From a virus: a DNA stretch of 48,904 nucleotides. Positions 1-8,227 of the stretch are shown in pieces. The notes beneath the pieces are model-generated. The model saw only the letters and a list, made by a program, of their open reading frames with translations, was not told the DNA's origin and did no database searches. Position 1 is the stretch's first letter, and every line of letters starts with the position of its first letter. The stretch lies in the IMG/VR virus record IMGVR_UViG_3300010375_000024, positions 1-48,904 of that record. One strand, given 5' to 3'. Both the position numbers and the translations under genes were made by a program.

Positions 1-157
1 ATTCCTACTGTTTCCCCCGGTCCTGCTGGCCATCGGGACCCTCCTGATCTCGGCCGGGCTGTGGTTCATCTTCCGCCCGGCCGCTCCGATTTACATCGGC
101 ATCATCTTCACCGCAGTCGCTCTCGGTCTGGCCACGAGTACTCCTGTCAAAAAATGA
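1..157 (+). CDS. C-terminal part of a small membrane protein
   Basis: An open frame enters from the left edge (first full codon at base 2) and stops at TGA 155-157. The visible 51 residues are mostly hydrophobic and contain two likely membrane segments (around LLAIGTLLISAGLWFIF and YIGIIFTAVALGLA), ending in a Lys-Lys tail. It overlaps the next gene by ATGA, which implies translational coupling. It lies where lambda has terminase/W genes. No family is recognised and the N-terminus is outside the window. Confidence 0.5.
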   Translation, partial: FLLFPPVLLAIGTLLISAGLWFIFRPAAPIYIGIIFTAVALGLATSTPVKK

Positions 158-285
158 CTGTCCATCAGCGAAAGCATTTCGACCGGCTCTGGATGAAGAA
201 TCTGAAGCGGGAATTTGAGTTGAACAAAAAGGCACGAGACGCGGGCTTCACAGTTCGACTTGACCCCAAAAGGCTCCCAGCCTAA
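154..285 (+). CDS. Small basic protein in the gpW position
   Basis: A 43-residue basic protein (MTVHQRKHFDRLWMKN...) starts at ATG 154, inside the stop of the preceding gene, and ends directly before the portal start codon. A longer upstream reading in the same frame is rejected because it only reads through the membrane gene out of frame. In lambda the small head-completion protein W sits between terminase and portal, but I see no W-like sequence here, so the similarity is positional only. Function unknown. Confidence 0.5.
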   Translation: MTVHQRKHFDRLWMKNLKREFELNKKARDAGFTVRLDPKRLPA

Positions 286-1878
286 ATGAACTTCAGCGTT
301 TCCCTAGCATCCGCCTTTACTGGCCGCACTCTCGCCTCGAGTACCTCCGGCTACAACGCCGCAACTTCAGGCCGGCGCATGATCGGCATGGGTTCGACCT
401 CCCGCGGGGTGAACTCGCTCGCGTTGACGGACGGCGCGATGCTGACGGCACGCACCCGAAAGCAGGTGATGGAGAACCCGCTCATGGCGAGTTGCGTCAC
501 CGGGTTCATCGCGGAGGTTATCGGGGCTGGGATCAGGCCGCACTCGAAGCATAAGGACCCGGTCATCGGCCGGATGCTCGAGAAAGAGTTCTTCCTCTGG
601 ACGAAGCAGTCTTCGGCCTCGAGGCGGATCGGCTCGGACGGCAAGCCCGATTCGTTGCAGGATTTCTTCACCCAGCAGGCGCTCGTTTGTCGCAACGTCA
701 TCGAAGCAGGCGAAGCGTTCGCGCGATTGCGGCCTCGGCTTGCGGCGGATCTTTCACCCTCCGGCCTTCGGGTTCCGTTGCAAATCGATCTCATTGAGCC
801 CGAGCAACTCGCCCAATGGCGCACCACCGGCGATACGGCATCCCCGAACAATCGAATCGTCGGGTCGATCGAGTTCGACATCATCCAGCAGCGGGTCGCG
901 TATCACTTCTACCGGGCTCACCCGGGCGACGGCATCCTCTTTCCAAATGATTACGAGGTAGTACGGGTCCCCTCGCAGAACGTTCTCCATGTGATGGAGT
1001 TCATCCGCGGGAATCAGATCCGCGGCATCACGCCTCTCGCCCCCATCCTCGTAGCCGCGGGTGACCTCGATGACTTCGAGGACGCCACACTCTACCGTCA
1101 GAAGCTGGGCTCGTACCTGTTCGCCTCGAAAACGACACTCACCCCGGACGACCCCAATTTGCTGGTCTCAAACGCGGTGGGGAACGATCAGGCGCCTGCA
1201 GGCACACAGTACACCGAGAGCCAGCCCGGTCAGATCACCATCCTCGACGCGAATTCGAACGAAGAGTTCAAATTCTACTCGCCCCCCGGCGTAGAGATGA
1301 CCTACAAGGATTTCGTGATGGCGCACAAGCGCACCGTCGCGAACCTTGCGCGCGTGACCTACGCCATGGGTACGGGCGACGTCAGCCAGGCGAATTACTC
1401 GAGCTCGCGTATCGCGCTGCTGGCATTGAGGCGGATCTGGCGGCAGTGGCAGAAGTCTGTCATGGATCACCAGTTCAACCGGCCGATTTGGCGGGCCTGG
1501 TGCGATGCCGCGGCGCTCGTCAACATCATCGACCCCTCAGATTACAAGGCGCATCCCGAAGAATATTTGAGCGTTGAATGGCTCCCGGATCCGTGGGATT
1601 GGGTTGATCCGCAGGCCGACGTTACCTCAGTTCGCATGCAGATCGAGTCCTGCCTCACCAGCCGTGAAGCGGAAGTCGCATCGCGGGGCCGTGACGTGGA
1701 AGAAGTCGACGACGAGATCGAGCGGGACCACATACGCGAGAAGGCGAAAGGCATCATGCCGGTTTATGGCGCCTCGCGGGTAGCGATCGACGGCGCACCC
1801 GGCGACAACGCAGCCAACGAGCCCGATGCCACGGAATCAGCCCCCGCGGAGAAGAAGAAAGACCCTAATGCCAAATAA
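286..1878 (+). CDS. Phage portal protein, lambda gpB family
   Basis: 530 residues, close to lambda gpB (533). It forms the dodecameric ring at the capsid vertex through which DNA is packaged and to which the tail attaches. Family features include the N-terminal stretch with RTRKQVMENPLMASCVTGFI, the central LIEPEQLAQW and LHVMEFIRGNQIRGITPLAP segments, the clip/stem region around YKDFVMAHKRTVANLARVTY, and the late SSSRIALLALRRIWRQWQ followed by WLPDPWDWVDP, where the last motif is typical of lambda-type portals. The C-terminus is charged and Lys-rich. The start abuts the stop of the 43-residue gene, and the end overlaps the protease gene start (ATG 1868), so the genes are one late operon. Confidence 0.95.
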   Translation: MNFSVSLASAFTGRTLASSTSGYNAATSGRRMIGMGSTSRGVNSLALTDGAMLTARTRKQVMENPLMASCVTGFIAEVIGAGIRPHSKHKDPVIGRMLEKEFFLWTKQSSASRRIGSDGKPDSLQDFFTQQALVCRNVIEAGEAFARLRPRLAADLSPSGLRVPLQIDLIEPEQLAQWRTTGDTASPNNRIVGSIEFDIIQQRVAYHFYRAHPGDGILFPNDYEVVRVPSQNVLHVMEFIRGNQIRGITPLAPILVAAGDLDDFEDATLYRQKLGSYLFASKTTLTPDDPNLLVSNAVGNDQAPAGTQYTESQPGQITILDANSNEEFKFYSPPGVEMTYKDFVMAHKRTVANLARVTYAMGTGDVSQANYSSSRIALLALRRIWRQWQKSVMDHQFNRPIWRAWCDAAALVNIIDPSDYKAHPEEYLSVEWLPDPWDWVDPQADVTSVRMQIESCLTSREAEVASRGRDVEEVDDEIERDHIREKAKGIMPVYGASRVAIDGAPGDNAANEPDATESAPAEKKKDPNAK

Positions 1879-3109
1879 AACACAGCGACTCGACGAGATT
1901 ATGCAGCGCTTCGGATCGCGCCCGGCGTTGGTCAACATGTCGGCGGTCTCGGATTACTTCGGCGAAAAAGCTCCCTATCGCATCGAAGGCGGAGTCGCCA
2001 TGATCGACATCAGCGGTGCGCTCTCGAACGATCCATGGTCGTGGGGCGGCACAACGTACGGCGAGATTCAGGACCAGGTCAAGATTGCCGCGGCAGACCC
2101 GGAGGTCAAAGGCATTCTCCTTTGCGTCAATTCCCCCGGCGGCGAAACAGACAATGCGTTTGAAACCGCCGCGGTCATTGCGAGGGCTGGCGAACAGAAG
2201 CCGGTTTACGCGGTGGCTGGAACGATGGCCTATTCCGCGGCTTACCTGCTCGCATGCCAGGCCGAGAAGATCTTCGTCTTTGCGACCACTGGCGGCGTAG
2301 GGTCGATCGGCGTCTGGTGCGCGCACGGGGACTACAGCGAAATGCTGGCAAAGGCTGGGGTCAAGTTCACGCTCATCTCCGCCGGCGAGGGCAAAGTAGA
2401 CGGCAATCCCTACCAGCCGTTGAGCGAAAAGGCACAGCTCAAGATTCAAACCGATGTCGACCGGCTCTATGGCGAATTCGTCGGCGCCGTAGCGACCGGC
2501 AGAGACATGTCGCCGATCGCGGTCGTGAAGCTGGGCGCATTTTGCTACGAGGGCTCGAAGGCAGCACTCTCGAGCGGCTTGGCCGACGTGGCCGGAGACG
2601 TCACCGATGCATGGGCGGCGCTCTCACAGCAAATCGAAGACGACAACCAGGACGACGAAGAAAACAAGTACCCGCTGATGCGGGGTAGTCAACGCGTGGC
2701 ATCCGCCACCAATTCAACAAAGGACAAAACACAGATGGCAGAAACGAAAATTGCGGACGCCGCGCAGGTAGCAACCCCAGTACCCGTCCCGACGGCCGCA
2801 GAGATTCAGACGCTCGTAACCGAAGCGCGCAGCGGTGGATTCGAGGAAGCCGGCTTGATTGCCGACATGTGCGCAATCGCGAACAGCCCCAAAGCGACGG
2901 ACTTCATCCGCCAAAAGAAAACGCTCAGCCAGGTCACCTCCGAGCTGCTCGCCGACAAGGTTGCCGCAGATGCGAAAACCGAAATCGACACAGCGTCCAG
3001 CGTGAAGGCTGCGAAGTCGAGCAAGGACGGCGAACCGACCGAGCATGGCACGCCGAAACCGTGGAGCGAGATCACTGCGCAACTCACGGGAAAGGGAGCG
3101 CGAAAGTAG
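1868..3109 (+). CDS. S49 family capsid maturation protease with C-terminal scaffold
   Basis: 413 residues, equivalent to lambda gpC. The S49 (SppA/ClpP-fold) domain covers roughly residues 25-250: oxyanion-region motif NSPGGETDNAF near residue 86, nucleophile Ser123 in MAYSAAYLLACQ, GGVGSIGVW, and general-base Lys176 in SAGEGKVDGNPY. The Ser-Lys spacing (53) matches single-domain SppA enzymes. Residues after about 290 form a separate helical Ala/Lys-rich region expected to be the scaffold part. Start 1868 is preferred over in-frame 1826 because it gives a normal short overlap with the portal gene. It cleaves portal and scaffold during prohead maturation. Confidence 0.9.
   Translation: MPNKTQRLDEIMQRFGSRPALVNMSAVSDYFGEKAPYRIEGGVAMIDISGALSNDPWSWGGTTYGEIQDQVKIAAADPEVKGILLCVNSPGGETDNAFETAAVIARAGEQKPVYAVAGTMAYSAAYLLACQAEKIFVFATTGGVGSIGVWCAHGDYSEMLAKAGVKFTLISAGEGKVDGNPYQPLSEKAQLKIQTDVDRLYGEFVGAVATGRDMSPIAVVKLGAFCYEGSKAALSSGLADVAGDVTDAWAALSQQIEDDNQDDEENKYPLMRGSQRVASATNSTKDKTQMAETKIADAAQVATPVPVPTAAEIQTLVTEARSGGFEEAGLIADMCAIANSPKATDFIRQKKTLSQVTSELLADKVAADAKTEIDTASSVKAAKSSKDGEPTEHGTPKPWSEITAQLTGKGARK
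2735..3109 (+). CDS. Possible nested scaffold protein from an internal start (Nu3-like)
   Basis: An in-frame ATG at 2735 is preceded by AAAGGA (2719-2724) at good spacing, exactly where the protease domain ends and the scaffold-like region begins. It would produce a 124-residue protein (MAETKIADAAQ...). Lambda makes scaffold Nu3 in the same way from inside gene C. The internal start and SD are visible in the sequence; that it is used is inference from the lambda precedent. Confidence 0.5.
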   Translation: MAETKIADAAQVATPVPVPTAAEIQTLVTEARSGGFEEAGLIADMCAIANSPKATDFIRQKKTLSQVTSELLADKVAADAKTEIDTASSVKAAKSSKDGEPTEHGTPKPWSEITAQLTGKGARK

Positions 3110-3133
3110 TTCTTCGCGAAAGGAAAAACGAAC

Positions 3134-3844
3134 ATGTCTGTACTCTACGAATCCACCCGCATTAGCGACGTCGTCTTGGCCGAAGAAGCCGAGGCATTCA
3201 ACTACTCGCGCGAAACCATCACCCTCGTCAGCGGCACTCCCGCTTCGGTAATCGGCCAGATCATCGGCCAGATCTCCCTCGGCGCTGCAAGTTCCGCCGT
3301 CAAGGCATCCGGCGCCAACACCGGTAACGGCACCCTGGTCGTCGACGCCACCGCCCCAGTCCAGGCGAACGCCACTGCGGGACTCTATACCGTGCGTGTT
3401 GTCGCGGCCAGTGCGAACGCGATCACCTTCCGCGTCACCGATCCCAAGGGAGTCGAACTCGGAGAGGGCTTCTATACCGGCTCCGGCGCATCGGCCACGT
3501 TCTCCGATCGCATCAAGTTCGCCGTGACCGACGGCTCGACCGACTTTATCGTCGGCGATGGCTTCGATGTCACGGTGGCGGCCGGCTCGAGCAAGTATTC
3601 CCAGCTCACCCCCGCCAATCTGAACGGCTCACAGAACGTCGGCGGAATCCTCATCGTGGCAGCCAATGCCGCAGCGGCCGACGCCCAGGCAGTCGCCATC
3701 GTCCGCGGTCCGGTAATCCTCAAATACAACGGCATCGTCTGGGGCGCCGGTATGTCGACAGACCCCACCACTCTTGCAGCGCAGAAGGTAACGGCCATTG
3801 CGCAGCTTCTCGCCCTCGGCATCACGGTCCGACAGGACTATTAG
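3134..3844 (+). CDS. Head decoration protein, lambda gpD family with an inserted domain
   Basis: 236 residues. The N-terminal LAEEAEAFNYSRETITLVSG and C-terminal ILKYNGIVWG, plus the closing LLALGITVRQDY, are the hallmarks of gpD-type capsid-stabilising proteins, which bind as trimers on the expanded head. Lambda gpD is about 110 residues. Here roughly residues 50-165 are an insertion rich in Gly/Ala/Thr (NTGNGTLVVDATAPVQANAT, then TDGSTDFIVGDGFDVTV), a beta-sandwich-like insert common in related phages and possibly surface exposed. SD AAAGGA precedes the start. It lies between protease and capsid genes, the lambda order C-D-E. Confidence 0.85.
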   Translation: MSVLYESTRISDVVLAEEAEAFNYSRETITLVSGTPASVIGQIIGQISLGAASSAVKASGANTGNGTLVVDATAPVQANATAGLYTVRVVAASANAITFRVTDPKGVELGEGFYTGSGASATFSDRIKFAVTDGSTDFIVGDGFDVTVAAGSSKYSQLTPANLNGSQNVGGILIVAANAAAADAQAVAIVRGPVILKYNGIVWGAGMSTDPTTLAAQKVTAIAQLLALGITVRQDY

Positions 3845-3882
3845 CAGCTAGGCGCGGCGGCCCCGACGGTCGAACACCTCAT

Positions 3883-3902
3883 CTCGAAGAACTTTGTTCG
3901 AG
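3883..3902 (+). other. Hairpin in the leader of the capsid gene
   Basis: CTCGAA (3883-3888) and TTCGAG (3897-3902) form a 6-bp stem with an 8-nt loop in the 139-bp gap between decoration and capsid genes. A second short stem, CCGCC/GGCGG, sits just before the capsid SD. No T-run follows, so neither looks like a terminator. A role in mRNA stability or processing is a guess. Confidence 0.3.
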
Positions 3903-3983
3903 CCCAGGGAAGAGAGATAGGCGGGGCCTTCAACCGTTAACCCAAAAACAAATCAACTACCGCCGAGAGGGCGGAAGGAACAA

Positions 3984-5042
3984 ATGCCCAATATTTTAGA
4001 TGTATTCAACAGCAATCAGTTCGGCCTAGTCGCCCTTACTGATCTCGTCAATGACTTTCCCCCGCAGTACGGATCCCTCGGCGCCCTCGGCCTCTTTACC
4101 GATGAAGGAGTCGCGCAGCGCACTGTGGTTGTCGACTTCGACGGCACTACGCTGCAACTGCTGCCGCAAACCCCCTGGGGCGGACCTGGTGTCGCGAACA
4201 AAAGCGCGCTCGCCCGCAGCCGCGGGTATGCGATCCCTCACTTCCCGATTCTCGATTCGGTCCTCGCCTCTGACATGCAGGGACGCCGGATGCCGGGCAA
4301 GTCGGATGCCATGCAGGATGCGCAGTACCTGCTCGCCAGGAAGATGATGGAGATGCGCAAGAAGCTCGAACAGACGCTCGAGTGGATGCGCCTCGGTGTA
4401 TTGAAAGCTGGTCTGGTCAAGGACGGCCTCGGCTCCACCATCCTCGATATCTACGGCGACTTCGGTATCACGCAGGCGAGCACTTCTTTCGCCCTCGCCA
4501 CTGCCACCACCGACGTGCTCGGTAAGATCGCTGGAGTAAAGCGCGCCTCGATCGCAGCCCTTCGCGGCGAAATTAGCGGGCAGTTTCTCGTGCTCTGCTC
4601 CGATACGTTCTACGACGCTTTAGTGTCTCACCCGAACGTCCAGAAGGCATTCCAGTTCTGGAACAATGGACAGGCACTGAATCAGGACCTCTCTTCCGCG
4701 AACGGTCGCGTGAACTCGCAGGGCGTGTTCAACAACATTGAGGGCTTTAAATTTGGTGGCGTCACCTTCATCAACTACACCGGCGCGGTCACCGATTCGT
4801 CCGGTAACAGCCAGCTCATGATCGACGCGGGCTCGGCCTACCTCTTCCCCATGGGAACCTCGGTCTTCCGGACCTTCTATGCGCCGGCGGACTATATGGA
4901 AACCGTCAATACCCAGGGCCTGCCCTTCTATGCGAAACAGCGCCCCATGGACTTCGACAAGGGTATCCAGGTCGAATGCCAATCGAATCCGTTGCCCATC
5001 TGCCTCAAGCCGGCAGTGATTCAGAAGTTGACAATCGCTTAG
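3984..5042 (+). CDS. Major capsid protein, lambda gpE family
   Basis: 352 residues (lambda gpE 341). HK97-fold capsid subunit. Family motifs include the N-terminal VFNSNQFGLVALTDLVND, the central helix-rich part with ARKMMEMRKKLEQTLEWMRL, and the C-terminal FMPMGT-like segment LFPMGTSVFRTFYAPADYME followed by PFYAKQRPMDFDKGIQVECQSN and PLPICLKPAV, characteristic of the gpE family. A GGCGGAAGGAA ribosome site precedes ATG 3984. Its 3' end overlaps a minus-strand DUF1737 gene by 38 bp. Confidence 0.93.
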   Translation: MPNILDVFNSNQFGLVALTDLVNDFPPQYGSLGALGLFTDEGVAQRTVVVDFDGTTLQLLPQTPWGGPGVANKSALARSRGYAIPHFPILDSVLASDMQGRRMPGKSDAMQDAQYLLARKMMEMRKKLEQTLEWMRLGVLKAGLVKDGLGSTILDIYGDFGITQASTSFALATATTDVLGKIAGVKRASIAALRGEISGQFLVLCSDTFYDALVSHPNVQKAFQFWNNGQALNQDLSSANGRVNSQGVFNNIEGFKFGGVTFINYTGAVTDSSGNSQLMIDAGSAYLFPMGTSVFRTFYAPADYMETVNTQGLPFYAKQRPMDFDKGIQVECQSNPLPICLKPAVIQKLTIA

Positions 5043-5211
5043 TTCGTTCGGGCTTCGCTGTTGTGTCAGGCAAACCCATCGCCTGATACAGCGTGAAGCC
5101 ACTGTCGATCGCTACTCCTCCCAGAGGGATCCATCCGTCCTGGAGGAGTAGCTTCACTTCTTCCGCGAGAGCCTGTTCGTTCGCTTTCGTAACGATCTTG
5201 TAGTCCTTCAT
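5005..5211 (-). CDS. DUF1737-type small protein on the opposite strand
   Basis: 68 residues from ATG 5211 (an in-frame GTG lies one codon upstream). The pattern KIVTKANEQALAEEVKLLLQ-DGW-PLGGV-TLYQAM matches the DUF1737 family: a short N-terminal strand, a helix, a conserved DGW, and a YQA(M) end. The family's function is unknown. The gene runs against the head operon, overlaps the end of the capsid gene by 38 bp, and its start codon is only 10 bp from the start of the FII-like gene on the other strand. It is a moron-type insertion filling the whole capsid-FII gap. Confidence 0.75.
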   Translation of the reverse strand: MKDYKIVTKANEQALAEEVKLLLQDGWIPLGGVAIDSGFTLYQAMGLPDTTAKPERTKRLSTSESLPA

Positions 5212-5221
5212 CACTACTCAA

Positions 5222-5575
5222 ATGCTCTCATGGCAAACGGCTTTCGATGACCTGAACGCGACGGTGATCGCGACGTTCGGGCAACCGGTCACCTACTCCC
5301 GGCCGGCGAGCGTCAACTTCGACGAGATCGCTCCATTCCAGTTCAACGCTGACGTAGAAACGGGCGGCGAATACGCGGGCCCCTCCGGAGCTCTCTACGG
5401 CACAGTGCTCGTCCTCATTTCGGACATTCCCCTTGGTCCGCAAAAGGGGGATCTCCTCATTCCCTCGGTAACCGCGAACGGGTTTAACGCCGGCAGGACG
5501 TACGAGGTAGACGAGATCTTTCTCGACGCGACTGAAGGTTCGGCGATGCTCAAACTCCGTTGGCTCGGTATCTGA
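5222..5575 (+). CDS. Head-tail joining protein, lambda gpFII-like
   Basis: 117 residues, the same length as lambda gpFII. It is mostly beta-strand in character and carries a short N-terminal segment (MLSWQTAFDDLNATVIATFG), as in FII, which sits at the bottom of the portal-connector complex and provides the tail attachment surface. It lies directly after the capsid (plus moron), as in lambda. Sequence similarity to FII is modest by eye; position, size and strand pattern carry the call. Confidence 0.65.
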   Translation: MLSWQTAFDDLNATVIATFGQPVTYSRPASVNFDEIAPFQFNADVETGGEYAGPSGALYGTVLVLISDIPLGPQKGDLLIPSVTANGFNAGRTYEVDEIFLDATEGSAMLKLRWLGI

Positions 5576-5578
5576 AAA

Positions 5579-6106
5579 ATGGCAGTCACGGTAGCGATCA
5601 AATTCGAGGGCAAGAAGATCCGCATCGGCGGCAGTGGTCCGATGAGCTTCAACACGTCCCAAATGCTGCAGCTCGGCAGCTTCGCCAATAAGACCGTCAT
5701 CGCGCGCACCCGCTCAGGGATAGGCAGTGACGATGCGGCATTCCCCCCGCTCTCTACCAAGACGTCGGCCATCAGAGTCAACGGTAAGTTCCTGCGACAG
5801 CATGCCGGCTACGCGGCGTGGAAATCAGCCCACGGCCTCGCCCCCATCCGCGACATGTGGGGCACCGGCGCACAGAACGGCCACATGCTCGACAACTCAA
5901 CGGTCCGCTATGCCGACGACACCACGGTAAAGATCGCCTTCACCGCCCGCATGGCCCGCATTAAAGCGCTCTCAAACGAAAGACGCACACCGTTCTACTC
6001 CTTCAGCGAGATGGACCAGAAGAAGATTATCGACTTCGCGGCGAAGCTGTGGAGCTCGAACGTGAAGAAAGTCATCGCAGCGTTTACCGGCCGAAGGGCG
6101 GCCTAG
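5579..6106 (+). CDS. Putative tail completion protein (gpZ position)
   Basis: 175 residues, basic, starting 3 bp after the FII-like stop. It has a beta-rich N-terminus (VTVAIKFEGKKIRI) and a basic helical C-terminus containing ERRTPFYSFSEMDQKKIIDF, a layout seen in virion-morphogenesis/tail-completion proteins (Mu gpG, P2 gpS, lambda Z types). Position between FII-like and U-like genes equals lambda Z. Expected to act in the cytoplasm at the top of the tail before head joining. The family assignment is by context and general pattern only. Confidence 0.55.
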   Translation: MAVTVAIKFEGKKIRIGGSGPMSFNTSQMLQLGSFANKTVIARTRSGIGSDDAAFPPLSTKTSAIRVNGKFLRQHAGYAAWKSAHGLAPIRDMWGTGAQNGHMLDNSTVRYADDTTVKIAFTARMARIKALSNERRTPFYSFSEMDQKKIIDFAAKLWSSNVKKVIAAFTGRRAA

Positions 6107-6110
6107 TAGC

Positions 6111-6638
6111 GTGGCGCTCCAGTATCGCAAGCGAGTCCGTGACGCGGCCGTCGCGTTTCTCGCCGATCCGGATACCGGTTTCAATCCGGCACTCCAGGCG
6201 CTTGCCTCGACGTACGGGATACTCGCGTTCCCGATCGACTTTACCGCAGCCTCGCGCAATTTTGCGCAGTGCTTTGTCGAGCCGGACCGCGTGGAAGACA
6301 GCCGGCTCCTCGACTTCCCGGGGGTCACGGTTTACACAACCGAAGCGGAGGATGTCGGCGAGCCGCGGGGCATTCCCTACTTCGGCGCCGTAATCCTCGC
6401 CATCGACTTCTATGTCCGGTTGCGGGAAGGCGCGGAGCGCAACACCGAGGACCTCATGGATGCGGTCGAGGATGCGGTGCTCCTGACGCTCAACAATCCC
6501 GACAACGTCTGGCCGGCCGGCGTGCTGTTTGGACGTAAGTCCAAGTCCGTGCGCATGGCAGTCCAGCCTTTGAAAGACGGCTTCCACCAGCTCATCCGTA
6601 TTGAGTCGCAGTTCGGTTCCGCTTCAATTTCCCTCTGA
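6111..6638 (+). CDS. Putative tail terminator protein (gpU-like)
   Basis: 175 residues starting at GTG 6111, 4 bp after the previous stop. The middle has FGAVILAIDFYVRLREG followed by ERNTEDLMDAVEDAVLLTLN, the strand-then-helix pattern typical of minor tail/terminator proteins that cap the tail tube when the ruler length is reached. Located just before the tail tube region, as lambda U. No catalytic features are expected. Confidence 0.6.
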   Translation: MALQYRKRVRDAAVAFLADPDTGFNPALQALASTYGILAFPIDFTAASRNFAQCFVEPDRVEDSRLLDFPGVTVYTTEAEDVGEPRGIPYFGAVILAIDFYVRLREGAERNTEDLMDAVEDAVLLTLNNPDNVWPAGVLFGRKSKSVRMAVQPLKDGFHQLIRIESQFGSASISL

Positions 6639-6655
6639 AAAAAAGATTTCCCCTT

Positions 6656-6961
6656 ATGAACAAATATGTATTCGTCGGCAGCCGGGCCGAAGTTCTCGGC
6701 AAGCACCTCTTCACAGAATTCGGCCAGGCGGTTGATCTCGATCCCGCCGAAGCCAAAACGTTGATCCTCGAACAGCGGATCCCTCTCCTGCCGGCGGATA
6801 AGTTCGCGGCAACCGAGAGCGCTCCGGATCACCCGCTCGCAGCGCGCGAAGCCCTGCATGAATACCGCACGGCTTTGGCGGCGCCCCCACCAGCACCGCC
6901 GGCTGCAGCGGAAATCCCTAGCGTGGCCAAGCCCGCACCAACAGACAAGAGGAGCACTTAA
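6656..6961 (+). CDS. Small unknown protein between terminator and tube genes
   Basis: 101 residues. The N-terminal half (MNKYVFVGSRAEVLGKHL) may be globular; the C-terminal third is a Pro/Ala-rich tail (AAPPPAPPAAAEIPSV) ending in a basic stretch. A related position in other phages is often occupied by short virion proteins, but I recognise no family. It stops 4 bp before the tube gene start, so it is cotranslated with it. Confidence 0.6.
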   Translation: MNKYVFVGSRAEVLGKHLFTEFGQAVDLDPAEAKTLILEQRIPLLPADKFAATESAPDHPLAAREALHEYRTALAAPPPAPPAAAEIPSVAKPAPTDKRST

Positions 6962-6965
6962 ATCC

Positions 6966-7976
6966 ATGGCCGTATTCAGTTCTTCCGCACCCATCCGGTG
7001 CTTTATTGCGCCCCAGACCACCCTTCGCGCAATCCCCGGTTCACCCACGTGGAAGTGGCTGCCTCACGTGTCGATCGACATGCCGACAGCCACTGAGCTC
7101 GTCCAGCCGACGTTCAAGATCGGATCGGGCGGCAAGCTCGTTGGTATCCCCGGGCGTCAGGGTGGCGCTTCCGTCCGTGGCAGTTTCGCGTTCTTCCTGA
7201 GCGGCACTGCGGGTACGGCGCCGGACGCGGACACCATGCTCGCGTCGATCTTCGGCAAGGCTTCGGTAGCCGGGGGCGGCAGCGTCACGTACGGCTTCGG
7301 CTTTGCAACGCTCCCCTTCCTGATCGCGGTCTACAACCGGATCGACGTCGCGGCCACCAACCGCCTCTCGTGGGGCAACATCCCGACACGCTGCACGCTG
7401 AACCTCGGCGGCGGCGGCTACTTCATGATCGATTATGAAGGGCAGGCCGGCTACACCCTCATCAGCGATAAGTTCGCGACGGAAACCACCATCGCCAAAG
7501 CGGGATTGTCCGCCTTTCCGACAGAGCCCACCGCGGCGGCCGTCGGCAATATCATCCTTCCCTATAACGGGTCGGCTACGTTTGGCGGCCTGGCGACGGC
7601 GGAATTCATTTCGGCGCAACTCGAAATCGTCACCGGCGCGGCCTCGCGCAATGACGGTTACGCAGACGCCTACACGTTCGCCTCGTTCCCGGGCACCCAC
7701 ATGGTCAATTTGAAATCCCTGAAGTTCCAGGATTCGACCGGCGCGGCGCTCGCGGCAATTAAGAACGCCTCTGTCAGCAAGATTCCAATGGATGTCACAT
7801 TGGTGCAGAGCGGCTCGGGTGCGGGTTATACCGCTACCCACATTCTCAAGAACGTCCAGTTCGGCAACGCGCACTGGAATGATAACGGCAACGCTCTCGA
7901 CGTCGACTTCGACGATTCGACGGCTGGTGAAACCACCTACACCGCGGTCGACGCATACAGCCTGGTGCTTACTTAG
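6966..7976 (+). CDS. Major tail tube protein (gpV equivalent)
   Basis: 336 residues from ATG 6966; an upstream in-frame extension to 6858 is rejected because it runs through the preceding gene. Beta-sandwich composition: GSGGKLVGIPGRQGG, VRGSFAFFLSG, YGFGFATLPFLIAVYN, CTLNLGGGGYFMIDYEGQAG, and a C-terminal Ig-like region ending in YTAVDAYSLVLT. Tube proteins polymerise as hexameric rings around the tape measure. Larger than lambda V (246), probably through insertions. Located directly before the chaperone frameshift pair, the fixed position of this gene. Confidence 0.75.
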   Translation: MAVFSSSAPIRCFIAPQTTLRAIPGSPTWKWLPHVSIDMPTATELVQPTFKIGSGGKLVGIPGRQGGASVRGSFAFFLSGTAGTAPDADTMLASIFGKASVAGGGSVTYGFGFATLPFLIAVYNRIDVAATNRLSWGNIPTRCTLNLGGGGYFMIDYEGQAGYTLISDKFATETTIAKAGLSAFPTEPTAAAVGNIILPYNGSATFGGLATAEFISAQLEIVTGAASRNDGYADAYTFASFPGTHMVNLKSLKFQDSTGAALAAIKNASVSKIPMDVTLVQSGSGAGYTATHILKNVQFGNAHWNDNGNALDVDFDDSTAGETTYTAVDAYSLVLT

Positions 7977-7981
7977 ACCCT

Positions 7982-8227
7982 ATGAAAATCACCACCAAAG
8001 ATGGGCTGACGCTCGAACTTCCCAATACCGCGGAAGTTCGGATCGAGGGTGACAAGATCACTGTCGTTTCTTTGCAGAGCACGGTTTTCATCCACCAATA
8101 CGAATACCCTCCGCACCTCGCACTTCCCAGTCTGTATCCACATTCTCCAGGGGCAGCGATCATCACCTGCCACGTTCCCAACGGCGGGATCACCTTCGGT
8201 CCCGTCTCATCTGGTTTAACTTCATGA
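7982..8227 (+). CDS. Small unknown protein before the tail chaperone
   Basis: 81 residues, with a beta-rich N-terminus (MKITTKDGLTLELPNT, VRIEGDKITVVS) and aromatic/proline-rich middle. Starts 5 bp after the tube gene and overlaps gene G by ATGA at 8224. No family recognised. Confidence 0.55.
   Translation: MKITTKDGLTLELPNTAEVRIEGDKITVVSLQSTVFIHQYEYPPHLALPSLYPHSPGAAIITCHVPNGGITFGPVSSGLTS

Noticed and set aside
1826-1867. Earlier start for the capsid protease
   Set aside because: The extra residues read through the portal C-terminus out of frame; ATG 1868 gives a normal overlap and a family-like N-terminus.
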